This document shows, piece by piece, positions 17,012 to 23,747 of a stretch of 27,961 nt of DNA (positions are counted from its first letter, which is position 1; each line of letters begins with the position of its first letter). Source of the DNA: Prevotella sp. UBA2754 (GTDB taxonomy: Bacteria > Bacteroidota > Bacteroidia > Bacteroidales > Bacteroidaceae). The DNA lies in contig DEJG01000007.1 of NCBI GenBank assembly GCA_002353295.1, forward strand, positions 1-27,961. Direction: 5' to 3'. Both the position numbers and the translations under genes were made by a program. Below the pieces are notes generated by a model. It worked only from the letters and a program-made list of their open reading frames with translations. It had not been told where the DNA came from and made no database searches.

Positions 17012-17068
17012 CAAAAGTACAAAAATTTCCGATAACACGCAACAATTATCGGAATTTTTGTATCTTTG
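17012..17068. promoter_or_regulatory. Symmetric divergent promoter region with palindromic operator candidate
   Basis: Minus strand: -7 box TACTTTTG (17012-17019) with GTTG 20 bp upstream, serving the surface-protein operon. Plus strand: -7 box TATCTTTG (17061-17068) with no TTTG at -33, serving the peptide gene at 17143. Between them lies a perfect 9-bp inverted repeat, TTCCGATAA (17027-17035) and TTATCGGAA (17046-17054), with a 10-nt centre. The two -7 boxes are 24-25 bp from the palindrome centre, so one dimeric regulator could control both. Confidence 0.65.
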
Positions 17069-17142
17069 CACCGTACAAACCCAAAGACTCATAATGCCAA
17101 TCAAACAACGGAAAGAAATACATCAAAAAATAAAATACAACA

Positions 17143-17346
17143 ATGAAAAGGAAGTTGTACATGACACCCCAGACAGAGGTGGTAGAGATGAAAAACAGTC
17201 AGCCGCTGTTGGCCGGTTCCGACATCGTAAATACAATTAACACAGGTACGGACATCGGCATCGACTTTGGTGGCGGCGGCACTGGTCCCGCGACGAGCAG
17301 GGAGTTGCAGGACCTGCAAGAATTCATGAACCAAATGGGGGTATAA
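17143..17346 (+). CDS. 67-residue peptide, paralogue of the 205-366 peptide
   Basis: The peptide begins MKRKLYMTPQTEVVEMKNSQ, then PLLAGSDIVNTINTGTDIG, a glycine stretch (DFGGGGTG) and an end rich in Q, E and M (SRELQDLQEFMNQMGV). The first 25 residues align with the peptide at 205, while the rest does not, a pattern of conserved leader and variable end. No signal peptide, cysteine or membrane segment is seen. It has a 5' untranslated region of about 70 nt from the -7 box at 17061, and no clear Shine-Dalgarno sequence, which is normal in Bacteroidetes. It is divergent from the surface-protein operon. Function unknown. A precursor-peptide role is possible, but no modifying enzyme or exporter is nearby. 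Confidence 0.75.
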   Translation: MKRKLYMTPQTEVVEMKNSQPLLAGSDIVNTINTGTDIGIDFGGGGTGPATSRELQDLQEFMNQMGV

Positions 17347-17353
17347 GTTGGAA

Positions 17354-17394
17354 CGGCATCTGTTCCCTGCGCAATCGGCATCTGTTCCCTGCGC
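17354..17394. repeat. 22-bp tandem duplication
   Basis: CGGCATCTGTTCCCTGCGC occurs at 17354-17372 and again at 17376-17394, separated by AAT. The first copy with the bases before it can form a small hairpin (GGAAC...GTTCC, 17350-17366). It lies in the 155-bp gap between the peptide gene and ackA, otherwise holding only the terminator. Possibly a REP-like unit. Confidence 0.8.
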
Positions 17395-17449
17395 GAATAC
17401 TATCTATACCCAGTCCTATCCGGATGAGTGATAGGAGCAACATACTAAA

Positions 17450-17482
17450 AAACGGGGCTCAGATTTCACTGAGCCCCGTTTC
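17450..17482. terminator. Strong bidirectional terminator between the peptide gene and ackA
   Basis: A perfect 13-bp stem, AAACGGGGCTCAG (17450-17462) and its complement (17469-17481), has a 6-nt loop, with an A-run before it and TTTCTT after it. It ends transcription from both sides: the peptide gene (plus) and ackA (minus). Confidence 0.9.
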
Positions 17483-17501
17483 TTATATAAGAATGATTTA
17501 C

Positions 17502-18695
17502 TTAACCAACAAGATTCATTGTATCGGTGGCAATCATCAGTTCCTCATCGGTAGGAATGACGACAACCTTAACCTTTGAGTCATCGGCAGAAATGATGGC
17601 TTCCTCACCACGGACATTGTTCTTCGAAGCGTCGAACTTGATGCCGAGGAACTCCATGTCCTTGCAGACTTCTTCGCGCATGCTGACCTGGTTCTCACCA
17701 ACACCAGCAGTGAACACGACTACATCAAGGCCTCCCATGGCTGCTGCATAGGCACCGATATACTTCTTGATACGATAGAAATACATATCCTGAGCCAACT
17801 TAGCACGCTCGTCGCCATTCTTGGCGGCATTCTCGACATCGCGCATATCGCTGCTGCCGCCTGTGATACCGGCCACACCGCTCTTCTTATTGAGCAGGTT
17901 AGACATACCGTCGGCATCGAGACCGAGTTTCTTCTCAATGAAGGTAACTGCACCACCATCGATATCTCCAGAGCGTGTACCCATCACCAGACCTTCCAGT
18001 GGGGTGAGACCCATCGAGGTGTCGATGCACTTGCCGTCAACAACAGCAGCAATAGAACCGCCGTTACCAACGTGGCAGGTTACCATCTTGGTGCCCTCAG
18101 CAGGAATGCCGAGGAATTCGCAGGCACGAGCCGACACATAACGATGGCTGGTGCCGTGGAAACCATAGCGGCGAATGCCATACTTCTTGTAGAGCTCGAA
18201 AGGAATAGCATACATATATGCCTTGGGAGGCATGGTCTGATGGAAGGCTGTATCGAACACACCGACCTGAGGCAGACCAGGCATCAACTCCTTCACGGCA
18301 TTCACGCCCTTCAGGTTGGCTGGGTTGTGCAGGGGTGCCAGATCAGAACACTCCTCGAAGGCTTTCAGTACTTCGTCGGTGAGAACTACTGACTTATTGA
18401 ACTTCTCACCGCCATGCACCATACGGTGACCCACGGCATCTATCTCGTCGAGCGACTTGATAACACCTATCTCAGGGTCGGTCAGCAACGAGAAAATGAA
18501 CTTCACGCCCTCGGTATGTTCGGGAATGTCATGCATAATCTGCTTCTTTTCACCGTTGGCGAGCTTCACCTTCACAAAAGCACCGTCCAAACCTACGCGC
18601 TCAGCACCGCCCGATGTCATTACACTCTTGTCGTCCATGTTGTACAATGCGTACTTGATAGAGGACGAACCACAATTCAAAACAAGTATTTTCAT
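17502..18695 (-). CDS. ackA: Acetate kinase
   Basis: The 397-residue protein starts MKILVLNCGSSSIKY (N7, the first ASKHA phosphate motif) and carries GHRMVHGGE (R91), FDTAFHQTMP (D148, catalytic) and YGFHGTSHRYV (H180), followed by the second signature VGNGGSIAAV. It interconverts acetyl phosphate plus ADP with acetate plus ATP in the cytoplasm. Length is normal. It lies 30 bp after pta on the same strand, so the two form the pta-ackA operon that makes ATP and acetate from acetyl-CoA during fermentation. Acetyl phosphate may also phosphorylate response regulators (family knowledge). Confidence 0.98.
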   Translation of the reverse strand: MKILVLNCGSSSIKYALYNMDDKSVMTSGGAERVGLDGAFVKVKLANGEKKQIMHDIPEHTEGVKFIFSLLTDPEIGVIKSLDEIDAVGHRMVHGGEKFNKSVVLTDEVLKAFEECSDLAPLHNPANLKGVNAVKELMPGLPQVGVFDTAFHQTMPPKAYMYAIPFELYKKYGIRRYGFHGTSHRYVSARACEFLGIPAEGTKMVTCHVGNGGSIAAVVDGKCIDTSMGLTPLEGLVMGTRSGDIDGGAVTFIEKKLGLDADGMSNLLNKKSGVAGITGGSSDMRDVENAAKNGDERAKLAQDMYFYRIKKYIGAYAAAMGGLDVVVFTAGVGENQVSMREEVCKDMEFLGIKFDASKNNVRGEEAIISADDSKVKVVVIPTDEELMIATDTMNLVG

Positions 18696-18725
18696 AATTA
18701 TAAACGTTAATCTCTAAACTCTCTA

Positions 18726-19736
18726 CTAAGCCTTTGCGTCCATTGCCTGACAAGCGGTGATAGCTACCATATAGTAGATATCTTCCACAGAACAACCACG
18801 AGACAGGTCGTTAACAGGACGTGCAATACCCTGGAGAATAGGACCGATAGCAATGGCATCACCAAGACGCTGAACGAGTTTATAGCCGATGTTACCTACC
18901 TCAAGGTTGGGGAATACCAGTACGTTGGCCTTACCGGCAATCTCTGAACCAGGAGCCTTCTTAGCACCCACACTGGGAACGAGGGCGGCATCAGCCTGCA
19001 ACTCACCGTCAATCTTCAGAGCTGGGTCAAGTTCCTTGGCCAGACGAGTAGCCTCAACAACCTTATCCACTACCTCGTGCTTAGCACTGCCCTTGGTAGA
19101 GAAGCTCAACATAGCCACACGGGGATCGGTAAAACCGGCAACCGACTTGGCGGTCTGGGCGGTGCAAACGGCAATCTGTGAGAGCTGGGCGGCATCGGGC
19201 ATCGGAGTAACAGCTACGTCGCCAACTACCAACACACCATTCTCGCCATACTGCTGTTGCTTAGAAATCAGCAACATACCGCCGCTGACACAGGTGATGC
19301 CAGGAGCACACTTGATAATCTGCAGAGCGGGACGCAGGGTGTCACCTGTCGTAGAGAGCGCACCGGAAATCTGTCCGTCAGCGCCCTCAGTCTTGATAAT
19401 CATACAACCCAGATAGAGAGGATTCTTTACCAACTTACGAGCTTCCTCGATGGTCATACCCTTAGATTTGCGAATCTCAGCCAGCTTCTCAGCCAACTCC
19501 TCACTATGCTCGTAGTTCTCGGGGTCGATAAGGGTAGCCTTGTCGATATGCTGCAAGCCCTTCTCCTTGGCGAGAGCATGCACCTTATCGGGATTACCAA
19601 TCAGGATGATGTTAGCAATGTCGTCAGCCAACACTTTATCGGCTGCACACAATGTACGTTCCTCCTCAGCTTCGGGGAGAACGATGCGCTGCTTGTTTGC
19701 TTTTGCACGAGCAACGATTTGACTTAATAAATCCAT
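18726..19736 (-). CDS. pta: Phosphate acetyltransferase
   Basis: The short single-domain form (336 residues from MDLLSQIVARAKANKQRIVLPE) lacks the N-terminal regulatory domain of the long enterobacterial enzyme. Conserved pieces include GALSTTGDTLRPALQIIK, MLSFSTKGSAKHE, DGELQADAALVPSVGAKKAPGS and VLVFPNLEVGNIGYK, all typical of the PTA_PTB family. It converts acetyl-CoA and phosphate to acetyl phosphate and CoA, feeding ackA downstream. The start at 19736 is preferred over the longer frame from 19790, because the -7 box (19780-19787) lies within that extension. Confidence 0.97.
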   Translation of the reverse strand: MDLLSQIVARAKANKQRIVLPEAEEERTLCAADKVLADDIANIILIGNPDKVHALAKEKGLQHIDKATLIDPENYEHSEELAEKLAEIRKSKGMTIEEARKLVKNPLYLGCMIIKTEGADGQISGALSTTGDTLRPALQIIKCAPGITCVSGGMLLISKQQQYGENGVLVVGDVAVTPMPDAAQLSQIAVCTAQTAKSVAGFTDPRVAMLSFSTKGSAKHEVVDKVVEATRLAKELDPALKIDGELQADAALVPSVGAKKAPGSEIAGKANVLVFPNLEVGNIGYKLVQRLGDAIAIGPILQGIARPVNDLSRGCSVEDIYYMVAITACQAMDAKA

Positions 19737-19779
19737 AGTTTGTTTTTTATAATTTGTTTTAATGATGTTTACTGAACTG

Positions 19780-19787
19780 CAAAGATA
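19780..19787 (-). promoter_or_regulatory. -7 element of the pta-ackA promoter
   Basis: Minus strand TATCTTTG, 43 bp before the pta start. The region where the -33 TTTG is expected (about 19808-19811) is occupied by the 7-bp repeat array at 19796-19823. Confidence 0.7.
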
Positions 19788-19795
19788 CAACTTTT

Positions 19796-19823
19796 AGTTG
19801 AGAGTTGAGAGTTGAGCGTTGAG
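19796..19823. repeat. Heptamer array (AGTTGAG), four units
   Basis: Three perfect AGTTGAG units (19796-19816) and CGTTGAG (19817-19823). The same word on the other strand is CTCAACT, found again at 23326-23367. It covers the -33 region of the pta promoter. Confidence 0.9.
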
Positions 19824-19864
19824 AATTTACTACCGCCTTAATCTTTTTTATGATTTCAGCCCCA

Positions 19865-20653
19865 TTACTCATTTCTCATTTCGAGAGTAAGGATGCTCTC
19901 CAACTTCTCGGCTGACAAGCGAACCTGCAATTCGCCCTTGATGGCAACGGTAATGCCACCCGTCTCTTCGCTGACAACAATGGCCACACAATCGGACTCT
20001 TGAGAGATGCCGAGGGCTGCACGATGTCGCAGGCCCAGTTCCTTGGGTATATCCAGGTTGTGACTCACAGGAAGAATGCAGCCTGCGGCCTTGATCTGAT
20101 GATTAGAAATAATCATAGCTCCGTCATGGAGGGGAGAATTCTTGAAAAATATGTTTTCGATGAGTTGTTGACTGATGCGGGCTTCGATGCGTTCCCCCGT
20201 ATTCACGACATCATCCAAAGGCATGTCACGCTCCAACACAATCAGTGCTCCGACCTTACGCTTACCCATGTTCAGACAGGCCATTACGATGGGCATGATG
20301 ATGCGTTTGAGTTCCTCACTATTTCGGGTCTTTGTCCTTCCGAAGATGCGCGAAACGACCTTCATACGCTGGTGTGCACCAAGATTAAAAAGGAATTTAC
20401 GGATGTCCTCTTGAAACAGGATAATCAGGGCTATCACACCCACACTGACTAACTTGTCCATGATGGAGCCCAAGAGGCGCATCTCCAAAACTTGGGAAAC
20501 TAACAGCCATAACACCACAAAAATCATGATACCAATGAACGCATTCAGGGAACGCGACGCCTTCATGAGCCGATAGATGTAATACAGCATCAGCGCCACG
20601 AGGACGATATCAATGATGTCTTTTATACCAAATTCAAAAAACATATCTTTCAA
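19865..20653 (-). CDS. cdaA: Membrane-bound diadenylate cyclase (c-di-AMP synthase), CdaA type
   Basis: The 262-residue protein has three N-terminal membrane segments (about 12-30, 37-58 and 66-82) and a DAC domain (about 85-250) with the two catalytic motifs: NSPLHDGAMII (D177-G-A) and LGLRHRAALG (R209-H-R). It makes the second messenger c-di-AMP from two ATP, which controls osmotic and cell-wall balance. It follows folP by only 3 bp, an arrangement I recall for Bacteroidales, without the cdaR and glmM neighbours of Firmicutes. Its last codons (EMRNE) are formed by TTTCTCA-type heptamers (19865-19878), so the extreme C-terminus may vary between strains. Confidence 0.95.
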   Translation of the reverse strand: MKDMFFEFGIKDIIDIVLVALMLYYIYRLMKASRSLNAFIGIMIFVVLWLLVSQVLEMRLLGSIMDKLVSVGVIALIILFQEDIRKFLFNLGAHQRMKVVSRIFGRTKTRNSEELKRIIMPIVMACLNMGKRKVGALIVLERDMPLDDVVNTGERIEARISQQLIENIFFKNSPLHDGAMIISNHQIKAAGCILPVSHNLDIPKELGLRHRAALGISQESDCVAIVVSEETGGITVAIKGELQVRLSAEKLESILTLEMRNE

Positions 20654-20656
20654 TTC

Positions 20657-21448
20657 TCAACTCTCCAACTCTCCAACTATCCGAACGCACTCAACAGCTT
20701 CGCGGACATCATGAACCCGCAAGATGGAAGCTCCCTTCTGCAAGGCAACAGTATTGAGCACCGTGGTGCCATTAAGAGCCTGTTTGGGGGTGATGTCCAA
20801 TAGCCGATGAATCATTGATTTCCGCGAGAAACCAGCCAATATAGGCAGTTCCAACATTTGAAGCTGTTCCATTCGGTGAGCGACAGCATAGTTCTGTTCC
20901 AACGTCTTCCCAAAGCCGAAACCCGGGTCAAGGATGATATCTTTCTGTCCGAAAGAGCGTAACGTGTCAACCTCTCGGGCAAAACGGAGCAACATCTCAC
21001 GCATGGTGGGTTCTACCGACATTAATACATAGGACACGTGCAAACGGGCTACCATACGGAACATACGTTCGTCGGATCCCTCAGACACATCATTAATGAT
21101 GGACGCCCCATATTCCTCTACTGCCATACGAGCCACTTCGGCACGGAAGGTATCGACACTGATAATGGCATCAGGCACTTCACGACAAATAATGGAAAGG
21201 GCAAAACGAAGTCGCTCCATCTCTTCTTGTTGGGAGGCAGGTTCGGAGTCAGGACGGGTAGAACACCCTCCCACATCAATGATAGCCCCACCTTCCTGTA
21301 GAATCTGATATACGCGCTCTATGATAGCACGTTCCGACTGCACACGGCTATCGGCATAGAAAGAGTCAGGCGTCACATTCAAAATACCCATCACCTGCGG
21401 GGTGCTGAGGTCCAATAAATGTCCGTTACAATTGAGTGTATATTCCAT
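20657..21448 (-). CDS. folP: Dihydropteroate synthase
   Basis: From ATG 21446-21448 it encodes 263 residues. Motifs include VMGILNVTPDSF (about 19-30), IIDVGGCSTRP (about 56-66), ISVDTFRAEVA, INDVSEG, DPGFGFGKTLEQN, LAGFSRKS and the final RVHDV. It joins pterin pyrophosphate and p-aminobenzoate in folate synthesis and is the target of sulfonamides. The longer frame from 21478 is rejected because the promoter -7 box (21457-21464) lies inside it. With the chosen start the transcript would have a leader of only a few nucleotides. The 3' end overlaps short CTCTCCAA repeats running into the cdaA start, and the gene is cotranscribed with cdaA. Confidence 0.95.
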   Translation of the reverse strand: MEYTLNCNGHLLDLSTPQVMGILNVTPDSFYADSRVQSERAIIERVYQILQEGGAIIDVGGCSTRPDSEPASQQEEMERLRFALSIICREVPDAIISVDTFRAEVARMAVEEYGASIINDVSEGSDERMFRMVARLHVSYVLMSVEPTMREMLLRFAREVDTLRSFGQKDIILDPGFGFGKTLEQNYAVAHRMEQLQMLELPILAGFSRKSMIHRLLDITPKQALNGTTVLNTVALQKGASILRVHDVREAVECVRIVGELES

Positions 21449-21456
21449 ATCAGGCA

Positions 21457-21464
21457 CAAAGATA
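21457..21464 (-). promoter_or_regulatory. -7 element of the folP-cdaA promoter
   Basis: Minus strand TATCTTTG, ending 8 bp before the folP ATG, so the mRNA is leaderless or nearly so. This decides the folP start. The expected -33 region (about 21485-21488) falls in the heptamer array at 21475-21502 and lacks TTTG. Confidence 0.7.
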
Positions 21465-21474
21465 CAAAAAAACA

Positions 21475-21502
21475 TCAATTATTAATTGCCAATTCCCAAT
21501 TA
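21475..21502. repeat. Heptamer array with AATT core, four units
   Basis: TCAATTA, TTAATTG, CCAATTC, CCAATTA follow each other without gaps. The array sits between the divergent folP and murF promoters and covers the -33 region of both. Confidence 0.7.
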
Positions 21503-21515
21503 TTTTGTAATTTTG
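21485..21515 (+). promoter_or_regulatory. murF promoter
   Basis: ATTG (21485-21488, one mismatch to TTTG), a 19-bp spacer and TAATTTTG (21508-21515), 22 bp before the murF ATG. Its -33 lies within the AATT heptamer array. Confidence 0.6.
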
Positions 21516-21537
21516 CCCGAAAATAATCAGCAAAAGA

Positions 21538-22881
21538 ATGGATATTAAGGAACTATATAAACTTTACCAACAGCATCCGTGCATTACAACTGACTCAAGA
21601 AACTGCCCCGAAGGTAGTATTTTCTTGGCGCTGAAGGGTGCTTCATTCAATGGCAACCAGTTTGCCCAAGCAGCCCTGGAGAAAGGTTGCAGTTATGCAA
21701 TAGTCGACGAAGCCCCCTCCAACCTCCCCTGCTTAGGGGAGGCCATCATCAAAGTGGACGACTGTCTGCAGACCTATAAGGATTTAGCACGCGAGCACCG
21801 TAGGCAGTTTGAAATACCCGTGATAGGCATCACAGGTACGAATGGTAAGACAACGACGAAGGAACTGATTCGTGCGGTGTTGGCTGAATGCTATAACGTG
21901 ATGGCAACAGAAGGGAACTTCAACAACGATGTAGGAGTGCCCAAGACACTGTTCCGACTCAGTGAAGAACACGATATTGCCGTTGTAGAAATGGGAGCAT
22001 CTCACCCTGGCGACATCAAGACACTGGTAGAGACGGCAGAACCCAATTGCGGACTGATTACCAATGTGGGGCGTGCCCATCTGCTGGGTTTCGGTTCGTT
22101 CGAGGGCGTATGTCAAACCAAGGGAGAACTGTATGACTTCCTCTTGGCCCACGACTGCCCTATTTTCGTCAATCGTGACAACGAACACCTGATGAAGATG
22201 ATGAGCGAACGAGTAATTGCCAAAAGCAAAAAGCCAGATATCTATTACTACGGACAAGGTAACTCAATCGACATTCTAATCAAAGGAGAAGTCATATCGT
22301 GTGCCCCCTTCCTGAAGTTCCGCTGGCGTGAGCAAGACCATGAGACGGGCTATGTGGGTGAATGGATGGAAGTGCAGACTCACCTGATTGGAGCTTACAA
22401 CATAGACAACATGCTGGCGGCTATTACGATAGGATATGTAAACAACGTACCTTTCGAGCAAATCAACCATGCACTGGAGAGCTACGTGCCACAGAACAAC
22501 CGTTCGCAGATGACGGTGACTGAGCACAACCATCTGGTGGTGGATGCCTATAACGCCAATCCCACAAGTATGAAGGCTGCCATTGACAACTTCAAACTGA
22601 TGGAGGTATCGCCCAAGATGGCGATTATCGGACAGATGGGCGAGTTAGGCGATGTGTCTGACGAAGAGCACCGGAAAGTGGTGGATATGCTGACTGAGGC
22701 TCACTTTGACCAGGTATGGCTGGTCGGTGAAAACTATGACAAGATAGCCTGCAATTTCCGAAAGTTCAAGAACGTTGAGGAGGTGAAAGAAGCCCTTCAT
22801 ACCTCGCCCATCACCAACTATTATATCTTCATTAAAGGCAGCAATAGCAACAAGCTCTTCCAACTGCCAGAACTGTTATGA
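21538..22881 (+). CDS. murF: UDP-N-acetylmuramoyl-tripeptide--D-alanyl-D-alanine ligase
   Basis: The 447-residue protein has the Mur ligase start (ITTDSRNCPEGSIFLALKG, about 16-34), the ATP-binding loop GITGTNGKTTTKE (about 97-109), EGNFNNDVGVPKTL, VVEMGASHPGDIK and ITNVGRAHLLGFGS in the central domain, and the C-terminal VVDAYNANPTSMKAAI and GQMGELG. It adds D-Ala-D-Ala to UDP-MurNAc-tripeptide in the cytoplasm, the last soluble step of peptidoglycan precursor assembly. It stands apart from the usual mur cluster, leading an operon with two lipoprotein genes, the first overlapping it by ATGA. Confidence 0.97.
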   Translation: MDIKELYKLYQQHPCITTDSRNCPEGSIFLALKGASFNGNQFAQAALEKGCSYAIVDEAPSNLPCLGEAIIKVDDCLQTYKDLAREHRRQFEIPVIGITGTNGKTTTKELIRAVLAECYNVMATEGNFNNDVGVPKTLFRLSEEHDIAVVEMGASHPGDIKTLVETAEPNCGLITNVGRAHLLGFGSFEGVCQTKGELYDFLLAHDCPIFVNRDNEHLMKMMSERVIAKSKKPDIYYYGQGNSIDILIKGEVISCAPFLKFRWREQDHETGYVGEWMEVQTHLIGAYNIDNMLAAITIGYVNNVPFEQINHALESYVPQNNRSQMTVTEHNHLVVDAYNANPTSMKAAIDNFKLMEVSPKMAIIGQMGELGDVSDEEHRKVVDMLTEAHFDQVWLVGENYDKIACNFRKFKNVEEVKEALHTSPITNYYIFIKGSNSNKLFQLPELL

Positions 22882-23747
22882 CAAGAACACTGATATGTAT
22901 ATGTACAGTCCTGCTGATGATGGCTTGCCAAAGTGACCATTCATCACCGATAGAGGCAGGTAACTCCGCTTACTTTTGGCGAACGGAGTTCTTGCTGGAC
23001 TCTACGGAAAGAGCTTTCATGAAACAGTATCAGATGAAGAAGTTGTATTGCCGTTACTTCGATGTAGTGATGGACGAGCAGCGAGGTCCCATGCCCAATG
23101 CCACCATTACTTTCCGCGACAGCATACCTGAGGGTATTGAGATTGTACCCACTGTATTTATCACGGAAAACTGTATGCACCAGAAACCCGACGGACTGGC
23201 AGAAAAGATTGTGCAACGCATCGTACAGATGAATGAGACGCACGACATCAAGGGAGTGAAGGAGATACAGATAGACTGCGACTACACTGCCAAGAGTCGC
23301 AAGAACTACTACGAATTCTTGGATTCTCTCAACTCTCAACTTAAAACTCTCAACTTAAAACTCTCAACGACCATCCGACTTCACCAGCTGTCGATGCGAG
23401 TGCCTCCTGTCGATTATGGCGTGCTGATGCTCTATAACACAGGACACCCGATGAAGTTCATGGAGCGCAACCCTATTCTCGACATGCGCGATGTGGCACC
23501 CTATCTGCGCTATCTGGAAGATTATGACCTGCCGATGGGAGCAGCCTACCCCATCTTCCTATGGCATCGCAAAATCCAAGGAGTGGATATCGAACACGTG
23601 GCTGACGAAGAGGAAATTCTGAAAGTGAAGACAGCTGTTGAGAAGGAACGCCCTGAACTGAAACGGCTCATCCTGACCTACGATTTAGCAAAAGATAATA
23701 TGAACAGATATAAACCGGAAACCTATGAAAAGATTTATTCTCATTAG
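22878..23747 (+). CDS. Uncharacterised lipoprotein (possibly DUF3142-like barrel)
   Basis: The 289-residue protein has a lipoprotein signal (MTRTLICICTVLLMMAC, C17). The body contains VKEIQIDCDYTAKSRKNYYEFL (about 130-151) and LSTTIRLHQL, followed by DYGVLMLYNTG. This resembles the TIM-barrel-like DUF3142 pattern (QIDxD, Y..FL, LSxT), a weak assignment. It overlaps murF by 4 bp and the next gene by 23 bp, so it belongs to a tight operon. The stretch LNSQLKTLNLKLSTT (about 151-165) is encoded by six 7-bp repeats (23326-23367) and may be a recent insertion into the gene. Function unknown; an envelope role is suggested by the neighbours. Confidence 0.85.
   Translation: MTRTLICICTVLLMMACQSDHSSPIEAGNSAYFWRTEFLLDSTERAFMKQYQMKKLYCRYFDVVMDEQRGPMPNATITFRDSIPEGIEIVPTVFITENCMHQKPDGLAEKIVQRIVQMNETHDIKGVKEIQIDCDYTAKSRKNYYEFLDSLNSQLKTLNLKLSTTIRLHQLSMRVPPVDYGVLMLYNTGHPMKFMERNPILDMRDVAPYLRYLEDYDLPMGAAYPIFLWHRKIQGVDIEHVADEEEILKVKTAVEKERPELKRLILTYDLAKDNMNRYKPETYEKIYSH
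23326..23367. repeat. Heptamer array (CTCTCAA / CTTAAAA), six units, inside a gene
   Basis: Units in order: CTCTCAA, CTCTCAA, CTTAAAA, CTCTCAA, CTTAAAA, CTCTCAA. The 42 bp equal 14 codons, so the reading frame is kept; gain or loss of any number of units not a multiple of three would break it. Confidence 0.95.

Noticed and set aside
17094..17240. ORF starting MPIKQRKEIHQK upstream of the 67-residue peptide
   Set aside because: It overlaps the peptide gene in another frame and shows no similarity to anything in the window, whereas the peptide matches the paralogue at 205.
205..17346. Classical double-glycine RiPP precursors
   Set aside because: The peptides lack a GG motif, cysteines and a neighbouring modifying enzyme or peptidase-containing transporter, so I do not call them RiPPs.
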